Assembly (NCBI GenBank): GCA_900551095.1
Contig: URUJ01000014.1
Location: 1 to 16,326, forward strand
Direction of reading: 5' to 3'
DNA from: an uncultured Anaerococcus sp.
GTDB lineage: Bacteria > Bacillota > Clostridia > Tissierellales > Peptoniphilaceae
Length of the DNA stretch: 16,326 nucleotides
Shown here: positions 8,574-16,211 of the stretch, one piece after another
Layout: each line of letters begins with the position of its first letter
Numbering within the stretch: the stretch's first letter is position 1
Notes under the pieces: model-generated
What the model was told of the DNA's origin: nothing
The model's database searches: none
What the model saw: only the letters and a program-made list of their open reading frames with translations
Program-made: the position numbers and the translations under genes

Positions 8574-8579
8574 AAGGAG
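8574..8579 (+). promoter_or_regulatory. Ribosome binding site that fixes the PurF N-terminus
   Basis: AAGGAG at 8574-8579 stands 5 nt before the ATG at 8585, an ideal spacing. The frame upstream of this ATG is closed by the purL stop (8561-8563) after seven codons, none of which is a start codon or encodes cysteine. The PurF N-terminus is therefore MFGIW, without the usual Cys-Gly. Confidence 0.87.
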
Positions 8580-8584
8580 TAAGA

Positions 8585-10003
8585 ATGTTTGGAATTTGGA
8601 ATATAGAAAAAGCTCCAAGTGTAGCTTTTTATGCCCTCCACGCTCTCCAACACAGGGGCCAGCAAGGGGCTGGTATTGTATCAACTGAAAGAACAAGGCT
8701 TAGAGGATACAGAAATGTGGGGCTTTTGGCTGATGTATTTAAAGATAACGGAAAACTAACAAAAATTGATGGATCTGCCGCTTTGGGTGCCCTTTGGTAC
8801 TCAAGCGGAAATTCCACCAACGTTCAAAATATAGAACCACTTTTATATAAGTTTAATGATGGACATTTAGGAATAGCCATGAATGGTAATCTAAATAACG
8901 CCAGAAGGCTCAGAGCAGAACTTGAAGATTGTGGAGCAGTTTTCCATTCGGCAAGCCATGCGGAAATCATCATGCATCTTATAAGACGATCTAGAAAAGA
9001 AACTATTGAGGAAAGATTTAAGGAAGCTTTAAATAAGCTTGAAGGATCATTTTCGGTTATGCTTTTAACTCAAGATGCACTTTTTGGAGCTGTTGATAGA
9101 CACGCTACAAGACCTCTTGTTCTAGGGAAGCTAAACGAATCTTTTGCTATTGCATCTGAATCTTGTGCCCTAAATGTCATAGGCTCTGATTTTCTAAAAG
9201 ACATTTCAGCAGGTGAAATTATAAAAATTGATGATACTGGTTATAAAATCGGAAGTTTTTGTGAAGCTTCAAATATTGCCATAGAATCCATGGAATTTAT
9301 TTATTTTGCAAGACCTGACTCAACTATCATGGGCAAAAACGTCCACTCAGTTAGGAAAAACTCAGGAAGGGTTTTGGCAAGAGAATATCCAGTAGAAGCA
9401 GATATTGTTGTCGGCGTGCCAAATTCTTCCCTATCCCTTGCCACAGGCTATGCGGAAGAAATCGGTCTTCCATATGAGATGGGACTTATCAAAAATCAAT
9501 ATATAGGAAGGACCTTTATCGAACCTTCTCAAAACCTAAGAGATATCGGGGTAAAGATGAAATTATCGGCTCTTGCTGACGTTGTGAGAGGAAAGAGAGT
9601 CATCCTCCTAGATGATTCAATAGTAAGAGGGACAACCTCAAAGAGAATCATTTCCATGCTAAAAAAAGCTGGCGCAAGTGAAGTTCATTTAAGGATAGGC
9701 TCACCTGAGATTGTCTTTCCATCATACTCAGGTATTGATATGAAAACTTCCAGAGAATTAATAGCAGCCAACCTCACAAAAGATGAGGTTAGAGATTTAA
9801 TCGGAGCAGATAGTTTGGAATTTTTATCTGTAGAAGGTCTTAAAGAAGCGGTTGGTTTTGATTTTGATAGTCCTAATAAAGGAATATCTCTAGACATATT
9901 TACTGGAGATTATGTTGAGGGCCTAGGCAATTATGAAGAAGAATTTGAGAGTGAACTTACAGATATACAAAAAGAGTTATTAAAAAGGGGAGAAAATGAG
10001 TGA
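8585..10003 (+). CDS. purF: Amidophosphoribosyltransferase (PurF) with a degenerate glutaminase domain
   Basis: PurF makes phosphoribosylamine from PRPP, the first committed step of purine synthesis. The 472 residues form an N-terminal Ntn-type glutaminase fold (1 to about 230) and a C-terminal phosphoribosyltransferase. The transferase half looks intact: YFARPDS (240-246), KNQYIGRTFIEPSQ (303-316) and the PRPP loop VILLDDSIVRGTTS (339-352). The glutaminase half keeps LQHRGQ (21-26), but the start is MFGIW in place of (M)CGVFGIW, so the nucleophile cysteine is absent. GHVRY is GALWY (68-72), HNGNL is MNGNL (99-103), SDTE is SHAE (124-127), and DPNGLRP is DRHATRP (171-177). The propeptide and the Fe-S cysteines of the Bacillus enzyme are absent too. 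The frame is otherwise clean, so this reads as a functional enzyme that probably uses ammonia, not a pseudogene. It overlaps purM by 8 bp. Comparisons with E. coli and Bacillus rest on remembered family sequences. Confidence 0.93.
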   Translation: MFGIWNIEKAPSVAFYALHALQHRGQQGAGIVSTERTRLRGYRNVGLLADVFKDNGKLTKIDGSAALGALWYSSGNSTNVQNIEPLLYKFNDGHLGIAMNGNLNNARRLRAELEDCGAVFHSASHAEIIMHLIRRSRKETIEERFKEALNKLEGSFSVMLLTQDALFGAVDRHATRPLVLGKLNESFAIASESCALNVIGSDFLKDISAGEIIKIDDTGYKIGSFCEASNIAIESMEFIYFARPDSTIMGKNVHSVRKNSGRVLAREYPVEADIVVGVPNSSLSLATGYAEEIGLPYEMGLIKNQYIGRTFIEPSQNLRDIGVKMKLSALADVVRGKRVILLDDSIVRGTTSKRIISMLKKAGASEVHLRIGSPEIVFPSYSGIDMKTSRELIAANLTKDEVRDLIGADSLEFLSVEGLKEAVGFDFDSPNKGISLDIFTGDYVEGLGNYEEEFESELTDIQKELLKRGENE

Positions 10004-11000
10004 GAAATATAAGGCAGCAGGGGTAAGCCTAAATGCCGGTTATGAATCAGTTGAGAGAATAAAAAAACACGTTGAATCTACTAAAAATAAAGGCATGATG
10101 GATATGATTGGTAGCTTTGGCGGTGCTTTTGATTTAGCTAGATACGGCTTTAAAAATCCAGTTCTTGTAAGTGGGACAGACGGTGTTGGAACAAAGCTAA
10201 AACTTGCCTTTGATATGGATAAGCACGATACAATCGGAATTGACGCTGTTGCCATGTGTGTAAATGACATCCTAGCCCAAGGGGCTATTCCGCTTTTCTT
10301 TTTAGACTACATTGCTTGTGGAAAAAACGATCCAGATCAAATAGAGGCAATAGTAAAAGGCGTAGCAGACGGCTGTAGACAGGCGGGTGCTGCCCTTGTA
10401 GGTGGAGAAACTGCTGAAATGCCAGGTTTTTATAAGGAAAATGAGTACGATATAGCAGGTTTTGCAGTAGGTGCTTGCGAAAAAGAGGATCTATTAAGTG
10501 TAGAAAATACCAAGGCTGGACAAGTTGTCATTGGGATTCCTTCAACAGGATTTCATTCCAATGGTTTTTCCCTAATTAGAAAAGTATTAAAAGATGAAAA
10601 TATTAGTCTGGATGAAGAATTTAACGGAGAAACTATTGGTGAAGCGCTATTAAAACCTACAAAAATTTATGCCAAGGAAGTCAAAACCTTACTAGAAAAT
10701 GTCAAAGTTGCGGGAATTTCTCATATTACTGGTGGAGGCTTTATAGAAAACTTGCCAAGAGCCCTCAAAAAAGGGTTAGGAATGAAAATTTATAGGGATT
10801 CTTACAAAGTTCCAGAAATATTTAAATTTATAGAGGAAAAAGGAAAAATTGACCACGATGAGATGTATCAAATCTTTAACATGGGCGTAGGTCTAGCTGT
10901 AATAGTTGATGATTATGATAAAGAAAAAGTCCTTGAATTAATTGACGATTCCTTTATCCTAGGAAAAGTCACAGATACTGAAGGAATAGTTTTGCTATGA
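9996..11000 (+). CDS. purM: Phosphoribosylformylglycinamidine cyclo-ligase (AIR synthetase)
   Basis: PurM closes the imidazole ring of FGAM with ATP to give AIR in the cytosol. The 334-residue protein has the usual length of about 340 and the AIRS family motifs: SGTDGVGTK (59-67), AMCVNDI (86-92), FFLDYIA (101-107), GGETAEMPG (136-144) and HITGGGF (243-249). It is related in fold to the synthase domains of PurL. AGGGGAG at 9986-9992 lies 3 nt before the ATG, inside the end of purF, and the gene overlaps purF by 8 bp and purN by 4 bp. No key residue appears to be missing. Confidence 0.97.
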   Translation: MSEKYKAAGVSLNAGYESVERIKKHVESTKNKGMMDMIGSFGGAFDLARYGFKNPVLVSGTDGVGTKLKLAFDMDKHDTIGIDAVAMCVNDILAQGAIPLFFLDYIACGKNDPDQIEAIVKGVADGCRQAGAALVGGETAEMPGFYKENEYDIAGFAVGACEKEDLLSVENTKAGQVVIGIPSTGFHSNGFSLIRKVLKDENISLDEEFNGETIGEALLKPTKIYAKEVKTLLENVKVAGISHITGGGFIENLPRALKKGLGMKIYRDSYKVPEIFKFIEEKGKIDHDEMYQIFNMGVGLAVIVDDYDKEKVLELIDDSFILGKVTDTEGIVLL

Positions 11001-11560
11001 AAAAAATAGGAATATTTGCTTCAGGAAATGGAACAAATTTTGAAGCTTTAGCAGGCTCTTCGGAAGTAAAGGAGCTTGCAAATATTGAGATAATGGTCTG
11101 TGATAATAAGGATGCAAGAGTTATAAAAAGAGCTAAAGATAAAGGAATAAGGACCTTTGTTTTTAATCCAAAAGATTATGAAAATAAGGCGGCTTATGAA
11201 AGAGAAATTCTCGAAAAAGTGAAAGATTTAGATTTTATATTTCTAGCAGGATATATGAGGATTTTATCGAAAGATTTTCTAGAAAACTTCAAAGGTAGGG
11301 TAGTAAATATTCATCCGTCCCTCCTACCAAAATATAAGGGAAGAGAATCCATAAAAAGAGCCTATGAAGCAAGGGACAGTTACATTGGAGTTACAATTCA
11401 TTATGTAAATGAGGAAATAGATGGGGGTAAAATCCTTGCCCAAGATAAGTTTAAAGTTGATTATAGCAATACTCTAGATGAGGTAGAAAGTAAGGTTCAT
11501 GAGCTAGAGCACAGGCTTTACATAAAGACAGCGGTAGAAATTCTAAAGGGGGAAAAATGA
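10997..11560 (+). CDS. purN: Phosphoribosylglycinamide formyltransferase, folate-dependent
   Basis: PurN moves a formyl group from 10-formyl-THF to GAR, giving FGAR. The 187-residue protein begins with the phosphate-binding loop ASGNGTNF (8-15) and carries the catalytic set N104 and H106 (in NIHPSLLP) and D142 (in EEIDGGKI), equivalent to Asn, His and Asp of the E. coli enzyme. The length is slightly below the usual 190-210. It starts in the ATGA overlap with purM; a site AAGGAA (10981-10986) sits 10 nt upstream. The formyl donor is probably supplied by Fhs, encoded at the end of the same operon. No ATP-grasp PurT is seen. Confidence 0.95.
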   Translation: MKKIGIFASGNGTNFEALAGSSEVKELANIEIMVCDNKDARVIKRAKDKGIRTFVFNPKDYENKAAYEREILEKVKDLDFIFLAGYMRILSKDFLENFKGRVVNIHPSLLPKYKGRESIKRAYEARDSYIGVTIHYVNEEIDGGKILAQDKFKVDYSNTLDEVESKVHELEHRLYIKTAVEILKGEK

Positions 11561-13077
11561 AAAGAGCTTTAATAAGTGTAAGCGATAAAAGTGGCGTGGC
11601 AGATTTTGCCAAAGGTCTTGCGGCAAATGGTTTTGAGATAATCTCCACTGGTGGAACATTAAATCACCTAAGAGATTCTGGAGTTGACTGCATTTCTATA
11701 GAAGAATATACAGGTTTTCCGGAAATTCTAGAAGGAAGGGTAAAAACTCTTCATCCAAAAGTGCACGGAGGACTTCTATCAAAAAGAGATAATGAGAATC
11801 ATGTGGCAGAGCTTAAGGCAAATGATATTTCCTATATTGATCTAATTTGCGTTAACCTTTATCCTTTCGCAGAAACCCTTGCCAAAGAGGGAGTAAGCCA
11901 CGATGAAATTATTGAAAATATAGACATCGGTGGGCCTTCTATGCTAAGATCTGCTGCCAAAAATTATAAATTTGTAACTGTAGTTACTGAAAAAGAAGAT
12001 TATCCAAAAATTATTAAGGAATTAGAAGAAAATGGTAAGACAAGCCTAGAAACAAGACAAAGGCTTGCAGGAAAAGTTTTCAACAAAACTTCCCAATACG
12101 ATTCCCTAATCGCTTCTTATTTTAATGAAAAAAATGGAGTAGAGAAAGAGACATTAACTTTAAGATATAAATTAGAAGATGAACTAAGATATGGTGAAAA
12201 TCCTCACCAAAAGGCAGCTTTTTATGTATCAGACGAAAAAGTTTCTTACGCCCTACAAGATTGTGAGCAACTTCACGGCAAGAAAATGTCTTATAACAAT
12301 ATCCAAGACGCTTCAGCTGCCCTTGATATTTTACAAGAATTTGATGGAACTGTTTGTGTTGGATTAAAACACATGAATCCATGCGGAGTTGCCACTGGCA
12401 AAACTGTTTATGAAGCCTGGACTCGTGCCTTTGAAGCAGACCCTGTATCAATCTTTGGTGGAATTGTTGCAATTAATGGAAAAGTTGACGTAAAAACTGC
12501 TGAAAAAATGAGCGAGATTTTCCTAGAAATCATCCTTGCTTATGATTACGAAGACGAAGCTTTAGAAATCCTAGAAAAGAAGAAAAACGTTAGAATATAC
12601 AAAATTCCAAAGAAAACTAACCAAAATCCTAGATTAATAAAATCTGTAAGGGGTGGAATTTTAGTTCAAGATTATGATGATAAAGTTTACGAAAAACTAG
12701 AAACAGTTACAGAAACAAAAGTAGACGAAGAAGATTTAAAAGATTTAGAATTTGCCTATAAAATTGTAAAACACGTTAAGTCAAATGCAATTTTACTTGC
12801 AAAAGACGGTCAAACTGTAGGTGTTGGTGCAGGTCAGATGAATAGGGTAGGAGCTGCTGAAATTGCCTTCAGGCAAGCAGGAGAGAAAGCCAAGGGATGC
12901 GTCCTTGCCTCAGATGCCTTTTTCCCATTTAGAGACAGCGTTGACGAAGCAGCGGGACACGATATTAAAGCCATCATCCAACCTGGTGGATCAATTCGTG
13001 ATGATGAATCAATCGAAGCTTGTAATGAAAATGGCATAGCCATGGTATTTACTGGCATGCGCCATTTTAAACATTGA
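11557..13077 (+). CDS. purH: Bifunctional AICAR transformylase / IMP cyclohydrolase
   Basis: PurH carries out the last two steps to IMP: formylation of AICAR with 10-formyl-THF and ring closure. The 506-residue protein has an N-terminal MGS-like cyclohydrolase domain (to about 190) with SVSDKSG (7-13), STGGT (30-34) and GRVKTLHPKVHGGLL (60-74). The C-terminal transformylase part contains LRYGENPHQ and the catalytic K271-H272 in GLKHMNPCG (269-277). It ends in the conserved RHFKH. The length matches the Bacillus enzyme (about 512). A strong purine-rich site AGGGGG (11547-11552) lies 4 nt before the ATG. The start overlaps the purN stop by 4 bp. Its substrate AICAR comes from PurC followed by PurB; purB is not in this window. 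Confidence 0.97.
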   Translation: MKRALISVSDKSGVADFAKGLAANGFEIISTGGTLNHLRDSGVDCISIEEYTGFPEILEGRVKTLHPKVHGGLLSKRDNENHVAELKANDISYIDLICVNLYPFAETLAKEGVSHDEIIENIDIGGPSMLRSAAKNYKFVTVVTEKEDYPKIIKELEENGKTSLETRQRLAGKVFNKTSQYDSLIASYFNEKNGVEKETLTLRYKLEDELRYGENPHQKAAFYVSDEKVSYALQDCEQLHGKKMSYNNIQDASAALDILQEFDGTVCVGLKHMNPCGVATGKTVYEAWTRAFEADPVSIFGGIVAINGKVDVKTAEKMSEIFLEIILAYDYEDEALEILEKKKNVRIYKIPKKTNQNPRLIKSVRGGILVQDYDDKVYEKLETVTETKVDEEDLKDLEFAYKIVKHVKSNAILLAKDGQTVGVGAGQMNRVGAAEIAFRQAGEKAKGCVLASDAFFPFRDSVDEAAGHDIKAIIQPGGSIRDDESIEACNENGIAMVFTGMRHFKH

Positions 13078-13078
13078 T

Positions 13079-14317
13079 ATGGCAAGAGTATTAGTAGTAG
13101 GAAATGGCGGCAGAGAACACGCTATTTCTGATAAATTATATAGAGAAGGTCATGAAATATTTATGCTTGGAGAAAATCCAGGCGTGGCAAAATTTGGCAG
13201 ATGTATCACTTGTGAAATAGGAAAACTTCCTAATTTTTGCAAGGAAAATAAAATTGACCTGGTCTTTGTGGGTCCAGAAGCCTTTTTGGTTGACGGAATC
13301 GTAGACCTATTAGAAAAAGAAGATATCAGGGTCTTTGGCCCAAACAAGGCTGCAGCTATCCTTGAAGGGTCCAAGGCCTTTGCCAAAGATTTAATGAAAA
13401 AATACGATATTCCAACTGCATCCTATGAGACTTTTACAGATTACAAAAAAGCTCTATCTTATATCGAAAAATCCGATTTTCCCCTAGTAATTAAGGCTGA
13501 CGGAATTGCTGCAGGAAAGGGTGTAATAATTGCCCAAAGTCTCGATGAGGGAAGAGAAGCTCTTAAGGATATTATGGTTAATCAAAAATTTGCTGAAGCA
13601 GGTGCATCTGTTGTTATAGAGGAATTTCTTGAAGGTGAGGAATTTTCTCTCCTAGCCTTTGTGTCAGGCGAAATTGTTATGCCGATGAAGGTTGTCCAAG
13701 ACCACAAGAGAGCTTTTGATAATGACCAAGGTTTAAACACTGGTGGTATGGGTGTTTGTATGCCAATAAAGCATATCACCGATTCTGATATTGAGGAAGC
13801 TATCGAAAAAGTTCTAAAACCAACAGCTAAGGCTATGATTAAAGAAAATAGACCTTTTAAAGGTATTCTATTTGCAGGCCTTATGAAAACCAAAGACGGG
13901 ATCAAGACCATAGAATACAACGTCCGCTTTGGAGATCCAGAGACAGAAATCATCCTGATGGATATGGAAACAAGCTTATATGACTTAGCAGAGGCGGTCC
14001 TTGAGGAAAGAGAAATTGAAATAAAATGGAAGGATAAGTCTTATATAGGAGTTGTTCTTGCATCAAAGGGTTATCCTGAAAGTTATGAAAAGGGATTTGA
14101 GATAGAAGGCCTCGATGGTCTTGATTCCAAAGTATTCCACATGGGTACAAAAGAAACTGACGGTAAGATTCTAACAAATGGCGGCAGGGTTTTAATTGTG
14201 TGTGCAGAAGGAGAAAGTTTAGAAGAGGCAAGAGAAGTAGCCTACAAGGACATTGAAAAAATCAAGTGTGACAATCTTTTCTATAGAAAAGATATAGGAC
14301 ATTTATCGTTAAAGTGA
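13079..14317 (+). CDS. purD: Phosphoribosylamine-glycine ligase (GAR synthetase)
   Basis: PurD is an ATP-grasp ligase that joins glycine to the unstable phosphoribosylamine made by PurF, giving GAR. The 412 residues show VGNGGREHA (7-15), GPEAFLVDG (65-73), EGSKAFAK (96-103), IKADGIAAGKGV (138-149), EEFLEGEEFS (181-190), DHKRAF with TGGMG (208-225) and NVRFGDPETE (281-290), all in family order. The length is close to the usual 420. Only 1 nt separates it from the purH stop (TGATATG), and no Shine-Dalgarno-like sequence precedes the ATG, so translation probably depends on ribosomes finishing purH. Close coupling to PurF matters because phosphoribosylamine decays quickly in water. Confidence 0.97.
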   Translation: MARVLVVGNGGREHAISDKLYREGHEIFMLGENPGVAKFGRCITCEIGKLPNFCKENKIDLVFVGPEAFLVDGIVDLLEKEDIRVFGPNKAAAILEGSKAFAKDLMKKYDIPTASYETFTDYKKALSYIEKSDFPLVIKADGIAAGKGVIIAQSLDEGREALKDIMVNQKFAEAGASVVIEEFLEGEEFSLLAFVSGEIVMPMKVVQDHKRAFDNDQGLNTGGMGVCMPIKHITDSDIEEAIEKVLKPTAKAMIKENRPFKGILFAGLMKTKDGIKTIEYNVRFGDPETEIILMDMETSLYDLAEAVLEEREIEIKWKDKSYIGVVLASKGYPESYEKGFEIEGLDGLDSKVFHMGTKETDGKILTNGGRVLIVCAEGESLEEAREVAYKDIEKIKCDNLFYRKDIGHLSLK

Positions 14318-14323
14318 GGGAAA

Positions 14324-15967
14324 ATGAAAACTGATTACGAAATATCATTAGAAGCTAAAAAAGAAAATATTGAAGATGTTGCTGCAAAAATTGGCATTTC
14401 AGCTGATAATTTAATCAAGTATGGTGATTATAAGGCAAAAATAAAAAGAGAAAATTTTGACAATTTATCAGAAAATCTAGTCTTGGTTACATCCATAAAT
14501 CCAACTTCATCTGGTGAAGGCAAGTCAACTGTAACTGTAGGCCTATCTGACGGCTTAAATAAAATTGGCAAAAAATCTACAGTTGCTCTTAGAGAGCCAT
14601 CTTTTGGACCAGTTCTCGGTAGAAAAGGTGGGGCGACAGGCGGAGGATATGCCCAAGTTGTGCCAATGGAAGAGATCAACCTACATTTTAATGGTGACTT
14701 TCACGCAATCACATCTGCCCACAATGCAATTATGGCGGTAATTAATAACCATATCTTCCAAGGAAACGAGCTTGGTTTCAAAAAAGTGATGTTTAATTAC
14801 GTCATGGATATGAACGAAAGAGCCCTTAGAAATATTAAAATCAACGCAAACAAGAAGGACGAAAGGGAATCTTCCTTTGACATCACAGTTGCAAGTGAAA
14901 TAATGGCTATTCTTTGCCTTGCGGAAGATTTAGACGACTTAAGAACTAGAATTGGCGATATCCTTGTCGGCTACAACGAAAAAGACGAACCGATTTTCGC
15001 AAAAGATTTGGGTGTTGAAGGTGTTGTGGTGGCAATCCTAAAAGATGCCATGAATCCAAACTTAGTTCAAACTCTAGAAAACAATCCTGCTATAATCCAC
15101 GGTGGTCCATTTGCAAATATTGCCCACGGTTGTAACTCAGTCATAGCAACAAAGACAGCTCTAAAATACTCTGACTATGTAATAACAGAAGCAGGTTTTG
15201 GGGCAGATCTTGGTGCGGAGAAGTTTTTAGATATCAAATGTAGGGTTTCTGGTTTACGTCCAAAGGCAACAGTTGTAGTTGCAACAATCAAGGCTCTTAA
15301 GCTTCATGGTGGGGTAGATGAAGGAAACTTAACAGAAGAAAACCTAGACGCTCTTAAAGAAGGGGTTAAAAACCTTGAAAAGCACGTAGAAAACATGAGA
15401 AAATACGACCTTCCAGTCATAGTTGCCCTCAATGAGTTTGTGACAGACACAGAAGCTGAAGTTAAATTTATGGAAGAATGGGCAAAAGATTTTGGCGTAG
15501 AATTCTCCCTTACCCAAGTCTGGGCAAAGGGCGGCGAAGGTGCTGTTGACCTTGCAGAAAAGCTTGTAAAACTTGTAGAAGGAAACGCAAAGGAAATGAA
15601 GCTTCTTTATGAAGACGACCTATCTACAGAAGAAAAAATCAACACAATTGCTAAGGAAATCTACGGCGCAGGTAAAGTTAATTTCACAGATGAAGCAAGA
15701 GAAGTCTTAGGAAAAATCGACTCTCTTGGCTACAGAAAATATCCAGTATGCATGGCCAAAACTCCAGCATCTCTAACAGATGATGGAAAAATTAAGGGCA
15801 GACCAGAGGGCTTTGAAATCACAGTTTCTGATATAAAAATCAACACAGGAGCAAGATTTATAGTAGCCTACCTTAACAAGGTCCTAACCATGCCAGGCCT
15901 ACCAAAACATCCAAACGCTCTTGATATTGATGTTGACGAAAATGATAATATTATAAACTTATTCTAA
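14324..15967 (+). CDS. fhs: Formate-tetrahydrofolate ligase (10-formyl-THF synthetase)
   Basis: Fhs uses ATP to join formate and tetrahydrofolate into 10-formyl-THF, the one-carbon donor for PurN and PurH. The 547-residue protein is near the usual 556. Motifs are the P-loop PTSSGEGKST (60-69), REPSFGP (90-96), KGGATGGGYAQVVPM (101-115), HGGPFANIAHGCNS (from 259), and MPGLPKHP close to the C-terminus. The conserved RVxDxNDR stretch reads NYVMDMNER here, a change that may be typical of its clade. The gene lies 6 nt after purD with a short, close ribosome site (GAGGG, 14316-14320). Its place in the operon points to a role in purine synthesis rather than an acetogenic pathway, though anaerobes may use it both ways. 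Confidence 0.96.
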   Translation: MKTDYEISLEAKKENIEDVAAKIGISADNLIKYGDYKAKIKRENFDNLSENLVLVTSINPTSSGEGKSTVTVGLSDGLNKIGKKSTVALREPSFGPVLGRKGGATGGGYAQVVPMEEINLHFNGDFHAITSAHNAIMAVINNHIFQGNELGFKKVMFNYVMDMNERALRNIKINANKKDERESSFDITVASEIMAILCLAEDLDDLRTRIGDILVGYNEKDEPIFAKDLGVEGVVVAILKDAMNPNLVQTLENNPAIIHGGPFANIAHGCNSVIATKTALKYSDYVITEAGFGADLGAEKFLDIKCRVSGLRPKATVVVATIKALKLHGGVDEGNLTEENLDALKEGVKNLEKHVENMRKYDLPVIVALNEFVTDTEAEVKFMEEWAKDFGVEFSLTQVWAKGGEGAVDLAEKLVKLVEGNAKEMKLLYEDDLSTEEKINTIAKEIYGAGKVNFTDEAREVLGKIDSLGYRKYPVCMAKTPASLTDDGKIKGRPEGFEITVSDIKINTGARFIVAYLNKVLTMPGLPKHPNALDIDVDENDNIINLF

Positions 15968-15989
15968 AAAATATAAGACGTGTAGAAAG

Positions 15990-16181
15990 TTGAAAGATAA
16001 AATCATTAAATTTAAGAAAAATCTAACCTATTATATAAAATCCTTGTCCTTGACAAGTTTATATATAGATGACCAAAAAATGTATAAGAGCACAGATTGG
16101 GAAAAAGAAGTTAAAATCTTGCCCTTGGGTGCCAAGGTTTTAATGGTTCTTTTAATCATCTTCTTATTAATAATTTTATAA
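15990..16181 (+). CDS. Small tail-anchored membrane protein, unknown function
   Basis: I do not recognise this protein. A 63-residue frame opens with TTG 22 nt after the fhs stop and ends 8 bp before the operon terminator. It is lysine-rich at the N-terminus (MKDKIIKFKK), polar in the middle (STDWEKE near 34-40), and ends in a strongly hydrophobic stretch (about 46-63, GAKVLMVLLIIFLLIIL), which suggests a single C-terminal membrane helix with the N-terminus in the cytosol. The upstream sequence has only a weak purine-rich site. An in-frame ATG at 16080 (residue 31) has no clear ribosome site either. The position between fhs and the terminator and the ordered charge pattern favour a real gene, but without homologues this stays uncertain. 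Confidence 0.5.
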   Translation: MKDKIIKFKKNLTYYIKSLSLTSLYIDDQKMYKSTDWEKEVKILPLGAKVLMVLLIIFLLIIL

Positions 16182-16189
16182 CAATTTAC

Positions 16190-16211
16190 AAGCGGCTTCG
16201 GCCGCTTTTTT
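16190..16211 (+). terminator. Rho-independent terminator of the purine operon
   Basis: A 7-bp stem (AAGCGGC 16190-16196 with GCCGCTT 16201-16207) is closed by a stable TTCG tetraloop (16197-16200) and followed by six T (16206-16211). It is the only strong terminator after purE and marks the operon end. Confidence 0.93.

Noticed and set aside
8585..10003. purF as a pseudogene
   Set aside because: There is no frameshift or internal stop, the ribosome site is strong, and the phosphoribosyltransferase motifs are intact; only the glutaminase site is changed.
12122..12472. Minus-strand frame of 116 codons within purH
   Set aside because: It is opposite conserved purH sequence, with low-complexity residues and no support for a start.
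13582..13953. Minus-strand frame of 123 codons within purD
   Set aside because: It lies wholly opposite a well-conserved purD, shows no family motif and no ribosome site; it is a shadow of the purD codons.
16043..16057. Small hairpin CTTGTC-CTT-GACAAG and a TTGACA box inside the small ORF
   Set aside because: The hairpin has no T-run, and no -10 box stands at a proper distance, so neither a terminator nor a promoter is supported.
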